A DNA stretch of 46,946 bases from the NCBI GenBank assembly GCA_022340265.1, contig JAJDOH010000154.1:1-46946 (forward strand), read 5' to 3'. How positions within the stretch are numbered: the stretch's first letter is position 1; each line of letters begins with the position of its first letter. Under the pieces are notes generated by a model. That model ran no database searches. It had not been told where the DNA came from and saw nothing but the letters and a program-made list of their open reading frames with translations. Of the stretch, positions 24,740 to 33,145 are shown piece by piece. The translations under genes were made by a program, and so were the position numbers. This DNA is from Deltaproteobacteria bacterium (GTDB lineage Bacteria > Desulfobacterota > DSM-4660 > Desulfatiglandales > Desulfatiglandaceae).

Positions 24740-26163
24740 CAATATTCAGTAGAAAACTTTGAATCATTTTCAGCCCTTTCAACCCGGCAGATCAGCCGCC
24801 CTTCACCCAGAAGAACCATCACCTGATCCCCCGGGTGTATTGCGGAGGCTTTTTTCAGGATCCGTTTATCCGGTAGATCGAAAGTGATGCTGTACCCCCG
24901 ATTCAAGATAGCCGTCGGATTCAGGTCCCGCAACCCCTTTTTGAGCAGATCAAGACGCATCCCCAGCCCTCGAAGTTCATTTTGCATGGCGCGAACCAGG
25001 GACGTCCTTTGAAATGCAAGATGTTGCCTGTGGGATGCGACCCTGTTCTGGGGAGAATGGGTCAACAACGCATTGGACTTCTCGTTCACGGCCATGCGGT
25101 GCCGGTGAAGGACAAAGTGCATCAAACGGCTCAGTCGCTGTTGCAACTCATCCAGATGGAGCCACGCATCGGCCAGCCGTTTTCTCGGGTCTTTGAGGCG
25201 GTCTCTCAGGTTTTTCAGCGTCTCCCTGTAATAGCTTTGTTGATGCCCCATCACTGCCACCATTCGAGATCGCAGATCAATCAAGCGGCTTTTGAGAGCC
25301 TCCTTTTCCGCTACCAGCAGCTCGGCGGCAGCCGATGGGGTCGGCGCCCTGAAATCGGATGCCAGATCGCAGATGGTCACATCGATCTCATGCCCCACAG
25401 CCGAAACCACCGGTATGCGGGACTGTCTGATGGCCAGGGCCAGTGCTTCTTCATTAAAAGCCTGTAAATCTTCCAGAGAACCGCCCCCCCGGGTCAGAAC
25501 GATCACATCCACATTGAGATCGCGATTAACCGCTTCAAGGGCTGTGATAATTTCATCACAGGCCTGCTCCCCCTGCACCCGTACGGGAAGGATGCTGATT
25601 TCCAGATTGGCAAACCGGCGTTGAATGACGTTCAGAAAATCCCTTACAGCAGCACCCGTGGGCGATGTAATCAGGGCGATCCGCCTGGGAAGAAAAGGGA
25701 GGGATTTCTTGATTTCCGGATCAAAAACACCCTGTTTGGCCAGTTTATTTTTAATTTGATCAAAGGCCAGGGCCAAAGCCCCGATTCCGAGAGGCTCCAG
25801 ATAATCCAGAATCACCTGGTATTCCCCCCGGGGAGCATAAACACCCACTCGCCCCTGGACGATTACTTTCATCCCGTTTTCCGGAACGAATTTCAAATAT
25901 CTTGCCTGAAGGCGAAACATGACGGCACGGATCTGGGCGCTCTCGTCTTTGAGCACCATGTAATAATGCCCGGATCTCGGTGCGGTGAAATTGGAGATCT
26001 CCCCTTCAACCCAAACAAAATCAAGGGTCCCCTCAAGGAGGTCCCTGATTTCTTCGGTGAGTTCCTGTACGCTGTAAACTTTTGGTCCCGGAATTTCTTG
26101 TGAGAAACCCAAAAAAAACCCCCTTGCCCAATGATCTCGACTGATGGTTTGGAAAACACGCAT
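24739..26163 (-). CDS. xseA: Exodeoxyribonuclease VII large subunit
   Basis: A 474-residue XseA. The N-terminal OB-fold is clear: KVYSVQELTEEIRDLLEG, WVEGEISNFTAPRSGHYYMVLKD, AVMFR and VIVQGRVGVYAPRGEYQ. The catalytic core follows with LPRRIALITSPTGAAVRDFLNVIQRR, VLTRGGGSLEDLQAFNEE and SAVGHEIDVTICDLASDFRAPTPSAAAELL. With the small subunit XseB it degrades single-stranded DNA in recombination and repair. xseB, often adjacent, is not here. The ATG chosen is the first in frame but lacks a ribosome binding site; a TTG at about 26112, preceded by AAGGGGG and a run of T, would give a more family-like N-terminus. Confidence 0.93.
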   Translation of the reverse strand: MRVFQTISRDHWARGFFLGFSQEIPGPKVYSVQELTEEIRDLLEGTLDFVWVEGEISNFTAPRSGHYYMVLKDESAQIRAVMFRLQARYLKFVPENGMKVIVQGRVGVYAPRGEYQVILDYLEPLGIGALALAFDQIKNKLAKQGVFDPEIKKSLPFLPRRIALITSPTGAAVRDFLNVIQRRFANLEISILPVRVQGEQACDEIITALEAVNRDLNVDVIVLTRGGGSLEDLQAFNEEALALAIRQSRIPVVSAVGHEIDVTICDLASDFRAPTPSAAAELLVAEKEALKSRLIDLRSRMVAVMGHQQSYYRETLKNLRDRLKDPRKRLADAWLHLDELQQRLSRLMHFVLHRHRMAVNEKSNALLTHSPQNRVASHRQHLAFQRTSLVRAMQNELRGLGMRLDLLKKGLRDLNPTAILNRGYSITFDLPDKRILKKASAIHPGDQVMVLLGEGRLICRVERAENDSKFSTEY

Positions 26164-26221
26164 TCGACACTTACAATCAGGATACCATGGCAAAGGAGAC
26201 AAAAACAACTTTCAAAAAAAT

Positions 26222-26249
26222 CTTGCGATTTAAAAAATAATGATATAAT
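26222..26249 (+). promoter_or_regulatory. Possible promoter for the CBS-domain gene
   Basis: A perfect TATAAT (26244-26249) with a poor -35 (CTTGCG, 16 bases upstream) in an AT-rich divergent region between xseA and the CBS gene. The start codon is about 130 bases further on. Confidence 0.35.
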
Positions 26250-26380
26250 TGAAGAAATTTATGCTTATGCTGATAAGGCAAACCATGACGCTTGCTGATT
26301 GGATTTTGAGAGGAGTTGGCTTTAGAAAATAATCCAGGGCTTTATTACATTGTTTCAGCGAATTCAGGAGGAAAACAGAG

Positions 26381-26968
26381 ATGACCGAGTTTAAAAAAAT
26401 AGAAGACATTATGGCACCCATTGAGGATTACGACAGAGTCAATATCGATGCCCAGCTTTGTGATGCCATGAGCATTCTGAAAGGAAACTACGAAAAATTG
26501 AAAAGTGGGGACAAAGGAAATTACCATAAAACCCTGTTGGTTGTGGATGCCGAAAACAATATTGTGGGAAAACTGTCCATGTATGATCTGATCCGCGGGC
26601 TGGTCCCCGAACCGGTCAAAAAGCCCGAAATGTCCAGGGCCTATAGTGCCATGCGTTCCGGTCGGGTGAGGGAGGTGTCCGCAGAGGTGGGAGATGTTCA
26701 GGAACACTTCAATTGGCTGCACGCTACCTTTTCCGACCTCATCAAGCAGGAAGCCCATAAAAAAGTCCGGGACATCATGAGCCCCATTGAAAAATCGAGT
26801 CTGAAAGCGGATGACAAATTGACCCACGGGATTTACACCCTGTTCAAAGACAATGTACGACAGCAGTTCGTTCAAGACGAAGAAAAAATCGTCGGAGTGG
26901 TGAACCTCAATGTGATCTTTACGGAACTCCTCGAGGTGGCAGGCCCGGAATGCCACATCAACTGGTAG
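26381..26968 (+). CDS. Two-CBS-domain protein
   Basis: A 195-residue soluble protein of two CBS motifs. The first (about 5-72) has IEDIMAPIEDYDRVNIDAQLCDAM and LLVVDAENNIVGKLSMYDLIRGL; the second (about 125-187) has VRDIMSPIEKSSLKADDKLTHGIYTLF and IVGVVNLNVIFTELL. Such Bateman modules bind adenine nucleotides or related ligands and sense energy state; with no attached enzyme domain it may act on a partner protein. AGGAGG nine bases upstream supports the start. It precedes the beta-oxidation operon, but a hairpin and a separate promoter lie between them. Confidence 0.9.
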   Translation: MTEFKKIEDIMAPIEDYDRVNIDAQLCDAMSILKGNYEKLKSGDKGNYHKTLLVVDAENNIVGKLSMYDLIRGLVPEPVKKPEMSRAYSAMRSGRVREVSAEVGDVQEHFNWLHATFSDLIKQEAHKKVRDIMSPIEKSSLKADDKLTHGIYTLFKDNVRQQFVQDEEKIVGVVNLNVIFTELLEVAGPECHINW

Positions 26969-26996
26969 CATTTTCCAAGATCTCACATAAAACCGC

Positions 26997-27048
26997 CAGG
27001 CCCGCAAAGGTATAAAATTTGTTTCTCGGTCCTTTGCGGCTTGGCCTG
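26997..27048 (+). terminator. Hairpin after the CBS-domain gene
   Basis: CAGGCCCGCAAAGG pairs with CCTTTGCGGCTTGGCCTG, a long stem with a small bulge, 28 bases after the stop codon. No T run follows, so termination would be weak or factor-aided; it could equally be a processing or stability element. Confidence 0.45.
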
Positions 27049-27129
27049 ACAAAAGGCATGTCCTGCCTCAGATGCATCCCGGCGCTACGCTGACCGAATC
27101 CTTTTTGTTCCTAATTTAACAAAAAAAGC

Positions 27130-27158
27130 TTGACTTCAAATCCCAGTCATATTAGCTT
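27130..27158 (+). promoter_or_regulatory. Promoter of the beta-oxidation operon
   Basis: TTGACT (27130-27135) followed after 17 bases by TAGCTT (27153-27158), a weak -10. The predicted start of transcription falls at about 27165, the first base of the palindrome described next. The 12-mer TTGACTTCAAAT at this -35 is identical to that at the GNAT promoter. Confidence 0.45.
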
Positions 27159-27164
27159 TTCAAA

Positions 27165-27186
27165 AATGAATGAGAATTCATTCATT
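27165..27186 (+). promoter_or_regulatory. FadR-type (TetR family) operator
   Basis: A palindrome with nine-base arms around GAAT; its core reads TGAATGA-GAAT-TCATTCA. This fits the operator of the TetR-family fatty-acid regulator FadR (YsiA) of Bacillus subtilis, TGAATGA-N4-TCATTCA. It lies just downstream of the -10 box and about 80 bases before the first beta-oxidation gene, a position suited to repression relieved by long-chain acyl-CoA. Confidence 0.65.
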
Positions 27187-27263
27187 ATTTCTCGAGGCGG
27201 CTTTTTGCGGTCAATCCCGTTTGAAGCGCAATTTTCACGTACGTACACGCTAAGGAGGTGTCT

Positions 27264-29696
27264 ATGGACAAAAAAATGAATAGGGCCGGCGTCATTGGGG
27301 CGGGCGTTATGGGAGCCACCATCGCCGCCCAGCTTGCCAATGTGGGCATCGAAACGGTTTTGCTCGACATTGTTCCCCCGGAGTTCACGGAGGACGACAA
27401 AAAAAAGGGCCTCACACCGGACAGCAAGAAGTTCAGAAACAAATTCGGCAATAACGGATTGAACATTGCTTTAAAGTCTAAACCGGCATCCTTTTACATT
27501 CCCAAAAACGCCAAACTGATCACCATCGGCAACATGGAAGACGATCTCGCCCTGTTGAAGGACGTGGACTGGATAATCGAGGTGGTGGTGGAACGGCTGG
27601 ATATCAAGCAAAAGGTCTTTGAAAAGATTGAGACCGTGTTAACACCCGGCACCATCGTTACCTCAAATACCTCGGGCATCCCGGCCAAAGACATGTGTGA
27701 AGGCCGTTCAGAAAATTTTCAAAAGTATTTCGCCATTACCCATTTCTTCAATCCTCCGCGCTATATCAAGCTTCTGGAAATCGTACCTGGACCCGACACC
27801 CTTCCCGAGGTGGTGGAAACGCTGGCCGAAGTCTGCAAGAGGAAAGTGGGCAAGGGGATCGTCTATGCCAAAGATACCCCCAATTTTGTGGCCAACCGGA
27901 TCGGCACCTTCAGCATGTTTTCCGTCATCAACGCCATGATGGAGCTGGGGCTTTCGATAGAAGCGGTCGACAAACTGACGGGTCCCGTCGTTGGCTTCGC
28001 TAAAAGCGCCACCTTCAGAACCGGAGATCTGGTCGGGCTGGACACACTTTTGCACGTGGCCGACAATGTGTATGACGGTTCCCCTAACGATGAAAAGCGA
28101 AATATTTTTCAAGCGCCTGAATTCATTAACAAGATGCTCGAAAAAGGCCTTCTGGGTGAAAAAACCAAACAGGGCTTTTACAAGAAGAGCAAGGATGCCG
28201 ACGGGAAGCGTGTAATTTTGACCCTTGATTATAATACGCTGGAACATACCCCCCAGGAAAAGGTGAAATTCAGCTCCTTGGAGGCGGCCCAAAATGCCTC
28301 CGGCACAGGCAATAAAATCAAAGCCCTTTATTACGCCGAAGATCCGGCAGGAACATTTACCTTCAAGACGCTCAGCGAAACCCTTATCTATGCTGCCAAC
28401 CGCATTCCTGAAATTGCCGACGATATCGTCAACGTGGACAATGCGCTGAAATGGGGATTCGCCAGAAAACTGGGGCCCTTCGAGGCTTGGGACGCCATCG
28501 GCGTAGCGAAATCCGTGGCCAAGATGAAAGAAACCGGTTACGAGATCCCCGCCTGGGTCGCCGAGATGCTCGATAGCGGCAAAGAGACCTTTTATAAAAA
28601 GGAGGCCGGGAACCTCTATTTTTACGATATCAGCAGCAAAGACTATCAGGAAGTTCCGGTAAAACCCGGCATCATTCTCCTGCCGTCACTGAAGGCGCAG
28701 GAAAGACTGGTTACGGAAAACACCGGCGCTTCCCTCATCGATCTGGGTGACGGCGTTGCCTGTCTTGAATTCCACACGAAAATGAACGCCATGGGCGACG
28801 ATATCGTCAGCATGGTCATGAAGTCCGTGGATATTGTGAGCAACGACTTTGACGGCCTGGTCATCGCCAACCACGGCACCAACTTTTCCGCGGGCGCCAA
28901 TCTGCCGCTGATCCTCTTTACGGCCCAGGAAGAGGAATGGGATGACCTGGATTGGATGATCAAAGTGTTTCAGGATTCATTCATGAAATTGAAATACCTT
29001 GACAAACCGGTGGTCGCGGCCCCGGCGGGCCTGGCTTTGGGCGGCGGATGTGAAATCTGTCTCGCTTCCGACCGGGTGCGCTTTGCCGCGGAGACCTACA
29101 TGGGCCTCGTGGAAGCGGGTGTGGGACTGGTTCCCGCCGGTGGTGGTACCAAGGAGATGTTTATTCGAAACACGGACCACCTCTTTGAAGTGAAAAGGGG
29201 TGGTCTCTACCCCAAACAGATTGAAATGATGCCTTATATCGCGCGGGCTTTTGAAACCATTGCCATGGCCAAGGTCGCCACTTCCGGCCCGGAAGCCGTT
29301 CAAATCGGATACCTGAAAGACACGGACAAGATGACCGTCAATCGCGATTACCAGATCCAGGACGCCAAAAATACCGTGTTGGCCCTGAACCTGGAGGGAT
29401 ACACCCCACCCAGGCCCAGGGATGATCTGCGAGTGCCCGGAGAAAACACGTTTGCCATGATCAAACTCGGTCTCTGGACCATGCACGAACAGAACTACAT
29501 TACGGACCATGACGTAACGGTCTCCACCAAGATCGGATATATCCTTTGCGGTGGCGCCGTTCAGGAAAATACCGTGGTTACGGAACAGTACCTTCTTGAT
29601 TTGGAACGGGAGGCCTTTTTAAGCCTTCTGGGCGATCCCAAGACACAGGCCCGGATACAGCACATGCTGACCACCGGCAAACCGCTCAGAAATTAA
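27264..29696 (+). CDS. 3-hydroxyacyl-CoA dehydrogenase/enoyl-CoA hydratase fusion
   Basis: The 810-residue enzyme carries out the hydration and NAD-dependent oxidation steps of fatty-acid beta-oxidation. Domain order is dehydrogenase first, hydratase last, as in B. subtilis FadN (YusL) and opposite to E. coli FadB. GAGVMG (12-17) is the NAD site, ITHFFNPPRYIKLLEIVPG holds the catalytic His of the dehydrogenase, and the hydratase domain (about 480-680) has GTNFSAGANL, APAGLALGGGCEI and YMGLVEAGVGLVPAGGGT with the two catalytic Glu. AAGGAGGT five bases before the ATG sets the start; an in-frame GTG six bases earlier lies within that site. First gene of the operon. Confidence 0.93.
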   Translation: MDKKMNRAGVIGAGVMGATIAAQLANVGIETVLLDIVPPEFTEDDKKKGLTPDSKKFRNKFGNNGLNIALKSKPASFYIPKNAKLITIGNMEDDLALLKDVDWIIEVVVERLDIKQKVFEKIETVLTPGTIVTSNTSGIPAKDMCEGRSENFQKYFAITHFFNPPRYIKLLEIVPGPDTLPEVVETLAEVCKRKVGKGIVYAKDTPNFVANRIGTFSMFSVINAMMELGLSIEAVDKLTGPVVGFAKSATFRTGDLVGLDTLLHVADNVYDGSPNDEKRNIFQAPEFINKMLEKGLLGEKTKQGFYKKSKDADGKRVILTLDYNTLEHTPQEKVKFSSLEAAQNASGTGNKIKALYYAEDPAGTFTFKTLSETLIYAANRIPEIADDIVNVDNALKWGFARKLGPFEAWDAIGVAKSVAKMKETGYEIPAWVAEMLDSGKETFYKKEAGNLYFYDISSKDYQEVPVKPGIILLPSLKAQERLVTENTGASLIDLGDGVACLEFHTKMNAMGDDIVSMVMKSVDIVSNDFDGLVIANHGTNFSAGANLPLILFTAQEEEWDDLDWMIKVFQDSFMKLKYLDKPVVAAPAGLALGGGCEICLASDRVRFAAETYMGLVEAGVGLVPAGGGTKEMFIRNTDHLFEVKRGGLYPKQIEMMPYIARAFETIAMAKVATSGPEAVQIGYLKDTDKMTVNRDYQIQDAKNTVLALNLEGYTPPRPRDDLRVPGENTFAMIKLGLWTMHEQNYITDHDVTVSTKIGYILCGGAVQENTVVTEQYLLDLEREAFLSLLGDPKTQARIQHMLTTGKPLRN

Positions 29697-29765
29697 ATAC
29701 TGCCATAGAGATTCTGTCAATGACGTTAAGCAGCCGATAACTGATGAATGACAGGGGAGGAAAAC

Positions 29766-30953
29766 ATGATGAAAGAAGCCGTAATAGTCGCCGCTTGCAG
29801 GACGGCAGCCGGAAAGGCTCCTAAAGGAATGTTGAAACATACCCGTCCGGAAGAGATGGGATGCGCCGTTTTGGGAGACTTAATGAGACGGGCGGGTGAC
29901 CTTGACCCGGCGGTCATTGATGACGTGGTGATCGGGTGCACATTTCCCGAGGCGGTACAGGGACTGAACCTTGGAAGAGTACTGGTGATGAGCATGGGAT
30001 GGCCGGACCGCATTCCCGGCATGACCGTCAACCGATTCTGTTCTTCCGGACTTCAGTCCATCGCCATCGCCGCTGAAAAAATCATGTGCGGGTTTTCGGA
30101 AGTGGTCGTGGCCGGCGGTGTTGAGAGCATGAGCCAGATCCCCATGGGAGGTAGCATGATGTATCCCAACCCGGCCCTTGTGGACATGCGGCCTGGCGCT
30201 TTCACCGGCATGGGATTGACCGCTGAAAATGTGGCGGAGCGATTCAATATCGGCCGGGACGAGCAGGATGAATTTGGCGCCAAGAGCCAGCAAAAGGCTG
30301 AAAAAGCCGTTAAAGAGGGGCGTTTTAAAAGTCAGATCGTGCCACTGAAAGTGAAAAAGCAAAAACAACTGCCCAACGGCAGATTTGAGTTTGAAAAGGT
30401 GATCTTTGACCAGGACGAAGGGGTTCGCCCCGGAACCACGAAAGAAGGCATCAGCAAGATTCCACCGGCTTTTAAACCGAACGGCAGCGTTACCGCCGGC
30501 AATTCTTCGCAAACCAGTGATGCCGCGGCGGCCGTTTTGCTCATGAGCAAAGAGAAAGCCAAAGAGCTGGGGCTCAAACCCATGGCCACCTTCCGATTCC
30601 ATACGGTGGAAGGATGCGAGCCCGAAATCATGGGCGTCGGTCCGGCGGTGGCCATCCCCAAGGTTCTCAAACTGGCGGGGATGAGCCTGGACCAGATAGA
30701 CCTCATTGAATTAAACGAAGCCTTTGCAGCCCAGGCCATTTACTGCATCAATGAGCTGGGAATCAATGAAGAAATCACCAATGTCAACGGCGGGGCAATT
30801 GCCCTGGGGCATCCTTTGGGATGCACGGGAAGCAAACTGACCACCCAGTTGATCTATGAAATGCAGGAGCGGAAAGCCCGATGGGGACTGGTATCCATGT
30901 GCATCGGTTTCGGAATGGGTGCCGCTGGCCTCTTTGAAGTTGAAGATTACTAA
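29766..30953 (+). CDS. Acetyl-CoA C-acyltransferase (thiolase)
   Basis: A 395-residue thiolase that cleaves 3-ketoacyl-CoA in the last step of beta-oxidation. All signatures are present: [13 protein letters not shown] with the acyl-carrying Cys92, [40 protein letters not shown] with the catalytic His, and [13 protein letters not shown] with the second catalytic Cys. GGGGAGG five bases before the ATG decides the start; a preceding in-frame ATG would lie upstream of that site. It follows the multifunctional enzyme after 69 bases and forms with it a FadN-FadA-like complex or pair. Confidence 0.94.
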   Translation: MMKEAVIVAACRTAAGKAPKGMLKHTRPEEMGCAVLGDLMRRAGDLDPAVIDDVVIGCTFPEAVQGLNLGRVLVMSMGWPDRIPGMTVNRFCSSGLQSIAIAAEKIMCGFSEVVVAGGVESMSQIPMGGSMMYPNPALVDMRPGAFTGMGLTAENVAERFNIGRDEQDEFGAKSQQKAEKAVKEGRFKSQIVPLKVKKQKQLPNGRFEFEKVIFDQDEGVRPGTTKEGISKIPPAFKPNGSVTAGNSSQTSDAAAAVLLMSKEKAKELGLKPMATFRFHTVEGCEPEIMGVGPAVAIPKVLKLAGMSLDQIDLIELNEAFAAQAIYCINELGINEEITNVNGGAIALGHPLGCTGSKLTTQLIYEMQERKARWGLVSMCIGFGMGAAGLFEVEDY

Positions 30954-30996
30954 CAGAATGACCAACGATCACATATTTGGTGAAAGGAGCAAAACC

Positions 30997-32781
30997 ATGG
31001 CGGAAAAAAAAGTTTTTGTGGGCGGAGACTTCCTTATTTCGAATGCGACCCCCGAAGAAGTATTTACGCCTGAAGATTTCACGGATGAACATCGCATGAT
31101 CATGGATATGGCCAAGGATTTCGTACAAAAAGAAGTCAACCCCCATATCGATCAACTGGAAGAAAAAGATGAGGCGCTCACCCTTTCCCTGCTGGCGAAA
31201 GCCGGCGAACTGGGGCTATTGGGAACCGATATTCCGGAAGAATACGGCGGCATGGGACTGGATAAAGTGAGCACCACCATCGTTACGGAAGCCCTGGGGG
31301 TTGCCGGTTCTTTTGCCGTGGTCTACGGAGCCGATACGGGCATCGGGACGCTGCCGATTGTCTATTTCGGAAACGAGGAGCAGAAGCAGAAATACCTGCC
31401 CAAACTGGCCGGCGGTGAATGGTGCGGCGCCTACTGCCTGACGGAACCGGGTGCCGGATCGGACGCACTGAATGCCAAAACCAAGGCGGTCCTCTCCGAA
31501 GACGGAAAATATTATATCATCAACGGTGAAAAGATGTTCATCACCAACGCCGGTTGGGCCAGCAGCTTTATTGTCTACGCCAAGGTGAATGGGGAAGATT
31601 TTACCGGTTTTATCGTTGAAAAGTCTTTCAAAGGCGTCTCCACCGGCAAAGAGGAGAAGAAAATGGGGGCCCATGGGTCCTCCACGCGACCCGTCATCTT
31701 CGAAGACGCGGAAGTTCCCGTGGAAAACGTTTTGTTTGAAATCGGAAAAGGGCATAAAATCGCCTTTAACATTTTAAATATCGGCCGGTGGAAACTGGGA
31801 GCAGCAACGGTTGGCGGCTGTAAAGGCTGCGTCACGGAAGCGGTCAAGTACGCCAACGGCCGTATTCAGTTCAAAGTGCCCATCAGCAGTTTCGGCCTGA
31901 TTAAAACCAAACTGGCCGACATGGCGGTCAAAGGGTACATGAGCGAAAGCATCATGTACCGGCTGGCGGGAATGTTTGACAACAAACTGGGAACCCTGGA
32001 TGCCGAGGCTAAAAAGAGCGGTGAAGAAAATGCCAAGGCCATTGAAGAGTATGCGGCGGAATGCTCCATCGCCAAGGTGTACGGCTCAGAAACCCTTGAT
32101 TTCTGTGTCGATGAATATGTGCAGATTCTGGGTGGTTACGGATTTTGCGCGGAATACCCGGCGGAGCGGTATTACCGGGATTCCCGTATCAACCGCATCT
32201 GGGAAGGGACCAACGAGATCAACCGTATGCTGATCCCGGGAACGCTCATGCAGCGCGCCATGAAAGGACGGCTGAATCTGCTGCAGGCGGCGCAGGCCAT
32301 TCCGGGAGAGCTCATGAGCTATTCGCCCCTTTCCGTGCAATTGCCGGATACGCCCCTGGCACTTCAGGAACACATGATCAAAATGATGAAGAAGCTTGCT
32401 CTGATGGTGGCCGGCGGCGCCGGCATGAAGTTTCAGCAGAAACTGGCCAAAGAGCAGGAAGTGCTGGGCAAACTGGCGGATATCATCATTGAGATATTCG
32501 CCATGGAAAGCGGCCTTTTAAGAACGCTCAAGATGATTGACAAAAACGGCGAGGAGAAAACAAAGTACCAGATCGACGCCGTCAAGGTTTACATGGACGA
32601 AGCGATCCCCAAAATTGAAGGCTGGGCCAAACAGATCATTGCCTATGTGGAAGAAGGCGACATGCTTCGCACCCAGCTGGCAGGTGTCAAGAAACTGGCC
32701 CGTTATCAACCCATAGACGCCGTGACTTTGAAGCGGGAGATTGCAGACCGCATCATCGACCTGGAAGCCTATCCTTTCTAA
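30997..32781 (+). CDS. Acyl-CoA dehydrogenase, long form
   Basis: The 594-residue flavoenzyme catalyses the first, FAD-dependent step of beta-oxidation. The acyl-CoA dehydrogenase blocks are WCGAYCLTEPGAGSDALNAKT, KMFITNAGWASSFIVYAKV and GYGFCAEYPAERYYRDSRINRIWEGTNEI, in which Glu403 of WEGT is the expected base. A C-terminal extension of about 170 residues, as in VLCAD and FadE-like long forms, contains the segment duplicated in the decayed copy at 38450-38732. The start is set by AAAGGAGC eight bases upstream; the frame is open for 47 more residues inside the thiolase gene. Last gene of the operon; a terminator follows after 27 bases. Confidence 0.94.
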   Translation: MAEKKVFVGGDFLISNATPEEVFTPEDFTDEHRMIMDMAKDFVQKEVNPHIDQLEEKDEALTLSLLAKAGELGLLGTDIPEEYGGMGLDKVSTTIVTEALGVAGSFAVVYGADTGIGTLPIVYFGNEEQKQKYLPKLAGGEWCGAYCLTEPGAGSDALNAKTKAVLSEDGKYYIINGEKMFITNAGWASSFIVYAKVNGEDFTGFIVEKSFKGVSTGKEEKKMGAHGSSTRPVIFEDAEVPVENVLFEIGKGHKIAFNILNIGRWKLGAATVGGCKGCVTEAVKYANGRIQFKVPISSFGLIKTKLADMAVKGYMSESIMYRLAGMFDNKLGTLDAEAKKSGEENAKAIEEYAAECSIAKVYGSETLDFCVDEYVQILGGYGFCAEYPAERYYRDSRINRIWEGTNEINRMLIPGTLMQRAMKGRLNLLQAAQAIPGELMSYSPLSVQLPDTPLALQEHMIKMMKKLALMVAGGAGMKFQQKLAKEQEVLGKLADIIIEIFAMESGLLRTLKMIDKNGEEKTKYQIDAVKVYMDEAIPKIEGWAKQIIAYVEEGDMLRTQLAGVKKLARYQPIDAVTLKREIADRIIDLEAYPF

Positions 32782-32808
32782 CACCCCAACTCACATCGCA
32801 ATATTCGC

Positions 32809-32842
32809 AAAGAGGACCCGCTCCCGCGGCTCCTCTTTTTTT
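32809..32842 (+). terminator. Intrinsic terminator of the beta-oxidation operon
   Basis: AAAGAGGA pairs with TCCTCTTT around a GC-rich loop, followed by an uninterrupted T run. Confidence 0.85.
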
Positions 32843-33145
32843 ATGCCAGGGTTTTAATATGATAACCAAGACACTCCTGGTTTGAAAAAGCCCTCCAGGA
32901 ATAGCAGAACAACCACGGCGGCAAGAAGCCCAACGCCATAAAATCGGGTTATAAATTAACTTTAAGGAATCATTTAGATTCCCATACCTTTGGATGAATC
33001 GCTTCACGGTTGACAATCACCCCGGGGCTTGCTATTTGGTTTTGTGGTTTTAGGCGAATTCTTATCTTCATTATCCCAAAATCCTTATCAGCAAAAACTG
33101 ATGGCGTATATGTGTAGACACCCAAAAAACCCAGAGGCTTAACTT
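32843..33145 (+). promoter_or_regulatory. Intergenic region with probable promoter of the REC-PAS gene
   Basis: A perfect TTGACA (33010-33015) is followed after 17 bases by TATTTG (33033-33038). The remainder of the roughly 300 bases between the operon terminator and the next gene holds no supported gene; a short CCTGG...CCAGG inverted repeat lies at its left end. Confidence 0.4.

Noticed and set aside
29880-30602. Minus-strand frame of 240 codons inside the thiolase gene
   Set aside because: Shadow of the thiolase; no protein-like blocks.
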